Below are positions 63,490 through 64,000 of a DNA stretch of 64,000 nt, in pieces. The notes beneath the pieces were generated by a model, which saw only the letters and a list, made by a program, of their open reading frames with translations, did not search any database and was not told the origin of the DNA. The stretch comes from Poritiphilus flavus. Its GTDB lineage: Bacteria; Bacteroidota; Bacteroidia; Flavobacteriales; Flavobacteriaceae. A program made the translations under genes and the position numbers. Within the stretch, counting starts at the first letter, position 1; each line of letters opens with the position of its first letter. The stretch covers positions 185,158 through 249,157 of the forward strand of contig NZ_WXYO01000009.1 of the NCBI RefSeq assembly GCF_009901585.1. The letters run 5' to 3'.

Positions 63490-64000
63490 TGGACTGCGTC
63501 CACCGAAGCCCACTGTTGCTAAACCAAATAGGAATTATTGAGGAAGAATGAAAAGCCCACCTTCGCTCAGTTGGCACTGAGCTATGGAAATGACGCATAG
63601 ATTTTGGTTATTTTGGGTAATTGAGATGGACCGTGTCCACCGAAGCCCGCTGTTGCTAACCCAGATGGGAATTATTGAGGAAGAATGAAAAGCCCACCTT
63701 CGCTCAGTTGGCACTGAGCTATGGAATTGACGCATAGATTTTGGTTATTTTGGGTAATTGAGATGGACCGTGTCCACCGAAGCCCGCTGTTGCTAACCCA
63801 GATGGGAATTATTGAGGAAGAATGAAAAGCCCACCTTCGCTCAGTTGGCACTGAGCTATGGAATTAATCCATTGATTCTAAATATTTTCGGCAATTGATG
63901 TGGACTGCGTCCACCGAAGCCCACTGTTGCTAACCCAAAAGGGAATTATTGAGGAAGAATGAAAAGCCCACCTTCGCTCAGTTGGCACTGAGCTATGGAA
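63490..64000. repeat. 137-bp tandem repeat array with two hairpins per unit
   Basis: Four units start at 63490, 63627, 63764 and 63901, exactly 137 bases apart; the last runs off the window. Each unit contains GGAC-N3-GTCC near its start and a perfect hairpin GCTCAGT-TGGC-ACTGAGC (63565-63582 in unit 1). In the first stem the loop changes (TGC or CGT) while the arms are kept. The unit length is not a multiple of three and open frames in it look accidental, so it is non-coding. Confidence 0.9.

Noticed and set aside
63490..64000. The repeat array as a possible CRISPR or integron array.
   Set aside because: Units are 137 bases and near-identical throughout, without short repeats alternating with unique spacers, and no cas or integrase gene is adjacent.
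1..64000. tRNA, rRNA or riboswitch genes.
   Set aside because: None was recognised by reading; short tRNAs could still be missed and would need a tRNAscan or Rfam search.

Overview
The window looks like chromosome of a Bacteroidota bacterium, most likely a marine-type flavobacterium. Two giant surface proteins end in Por/T9SS-type C-terminal sorting domains (proline-asparagine-proline motif, then a GMYLVKV-like strand). There are many small lipoproteins with SC-type lipoboxes, a CsgG-like protein, WG repeats, BspA-type repeats, and a TAnnTTTG-type -7 promoter element. No rRNA, tRNA or CRISPR array was recognised by eye.

Region 1 (1-5350, minus strand) is the start of a contractile injection system (phage-tail-like, eCIS) operon: a small unknown protein, a DUF4255/Pvc16-type protein, an unknown 257-residue protein, two sheath proteins, a tube protein, and the first codons of a second tube protein cut by the window edge. 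A LytTR-type regulator with a degenerate receiver lies just upstream.

Region 2 (6.7-18.3 kb) is dense in families known from bacterial and animal immunity and cell death: a polytopic patatin-like lipase, a membrane TIR protein in an operon with an exported caspase-like protease, and a SIR2-like/TIR fusion followed by a STAND NTPase with eight membrane helices inserted in its NTPase module and a DUF642-like lectin domain at its end.

Region 3 (18.6-29.5 kb, minus strand) is an eight-gene envelope operon (M48 protease, ABCG-like transporter, LEA-2-like lipoprotein, WG-repeat protein, CsgG-like protein, three further exported proteins). Upstream is a histidine kinase/response regulator pair and a 50-residue lipoprotein with a strong terminator. 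A 16-bp palindrome sits at about -40 of a plausible operon promoter.

Region 4 (29.6-34.1 kb) carries an unknown helical protein behind three tandem 10-bp palindromic repeats, a secreted pentapeptide-repeat protein with a membrane partner, a lipoprotein, and an 86-bp element with 20-bp inverted repeats.

Region 5 (34.6-51.9 kb) is visibly AT-richer and reads as an acquired defence island: a membrane protein/subtilase/metallo-beta-lactamase module, an outer-membrane-like coiled-coil protein, a DUF2779 nuclease overlapping a patatin, a membrane-anchored Septu-like ATPase plus HNH nuclease, a glycosyltransferase, an Mrr-nuclease STAND protein (Avs-like), and a tyrosine recombinase. The glycosyltransferase and STAND genes are convergent, and their start codons lie in a perfect 20-bp inverted repeat next to the recombinase gene. 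This looks like an invertible cassette and is the most interesting signal in the window.

Region 6 (52.2-64 kb) holds a 40-residue membrane protein, a DUF2188 protein, two tandem gene pairs (giant T9SS surface protein plus fibronectin-type-III lipoprotein) that share a nearly identical 1.65-kb segment, a GIY-YIG protein, and a 137-bp tandem repeat array running off the right edge.
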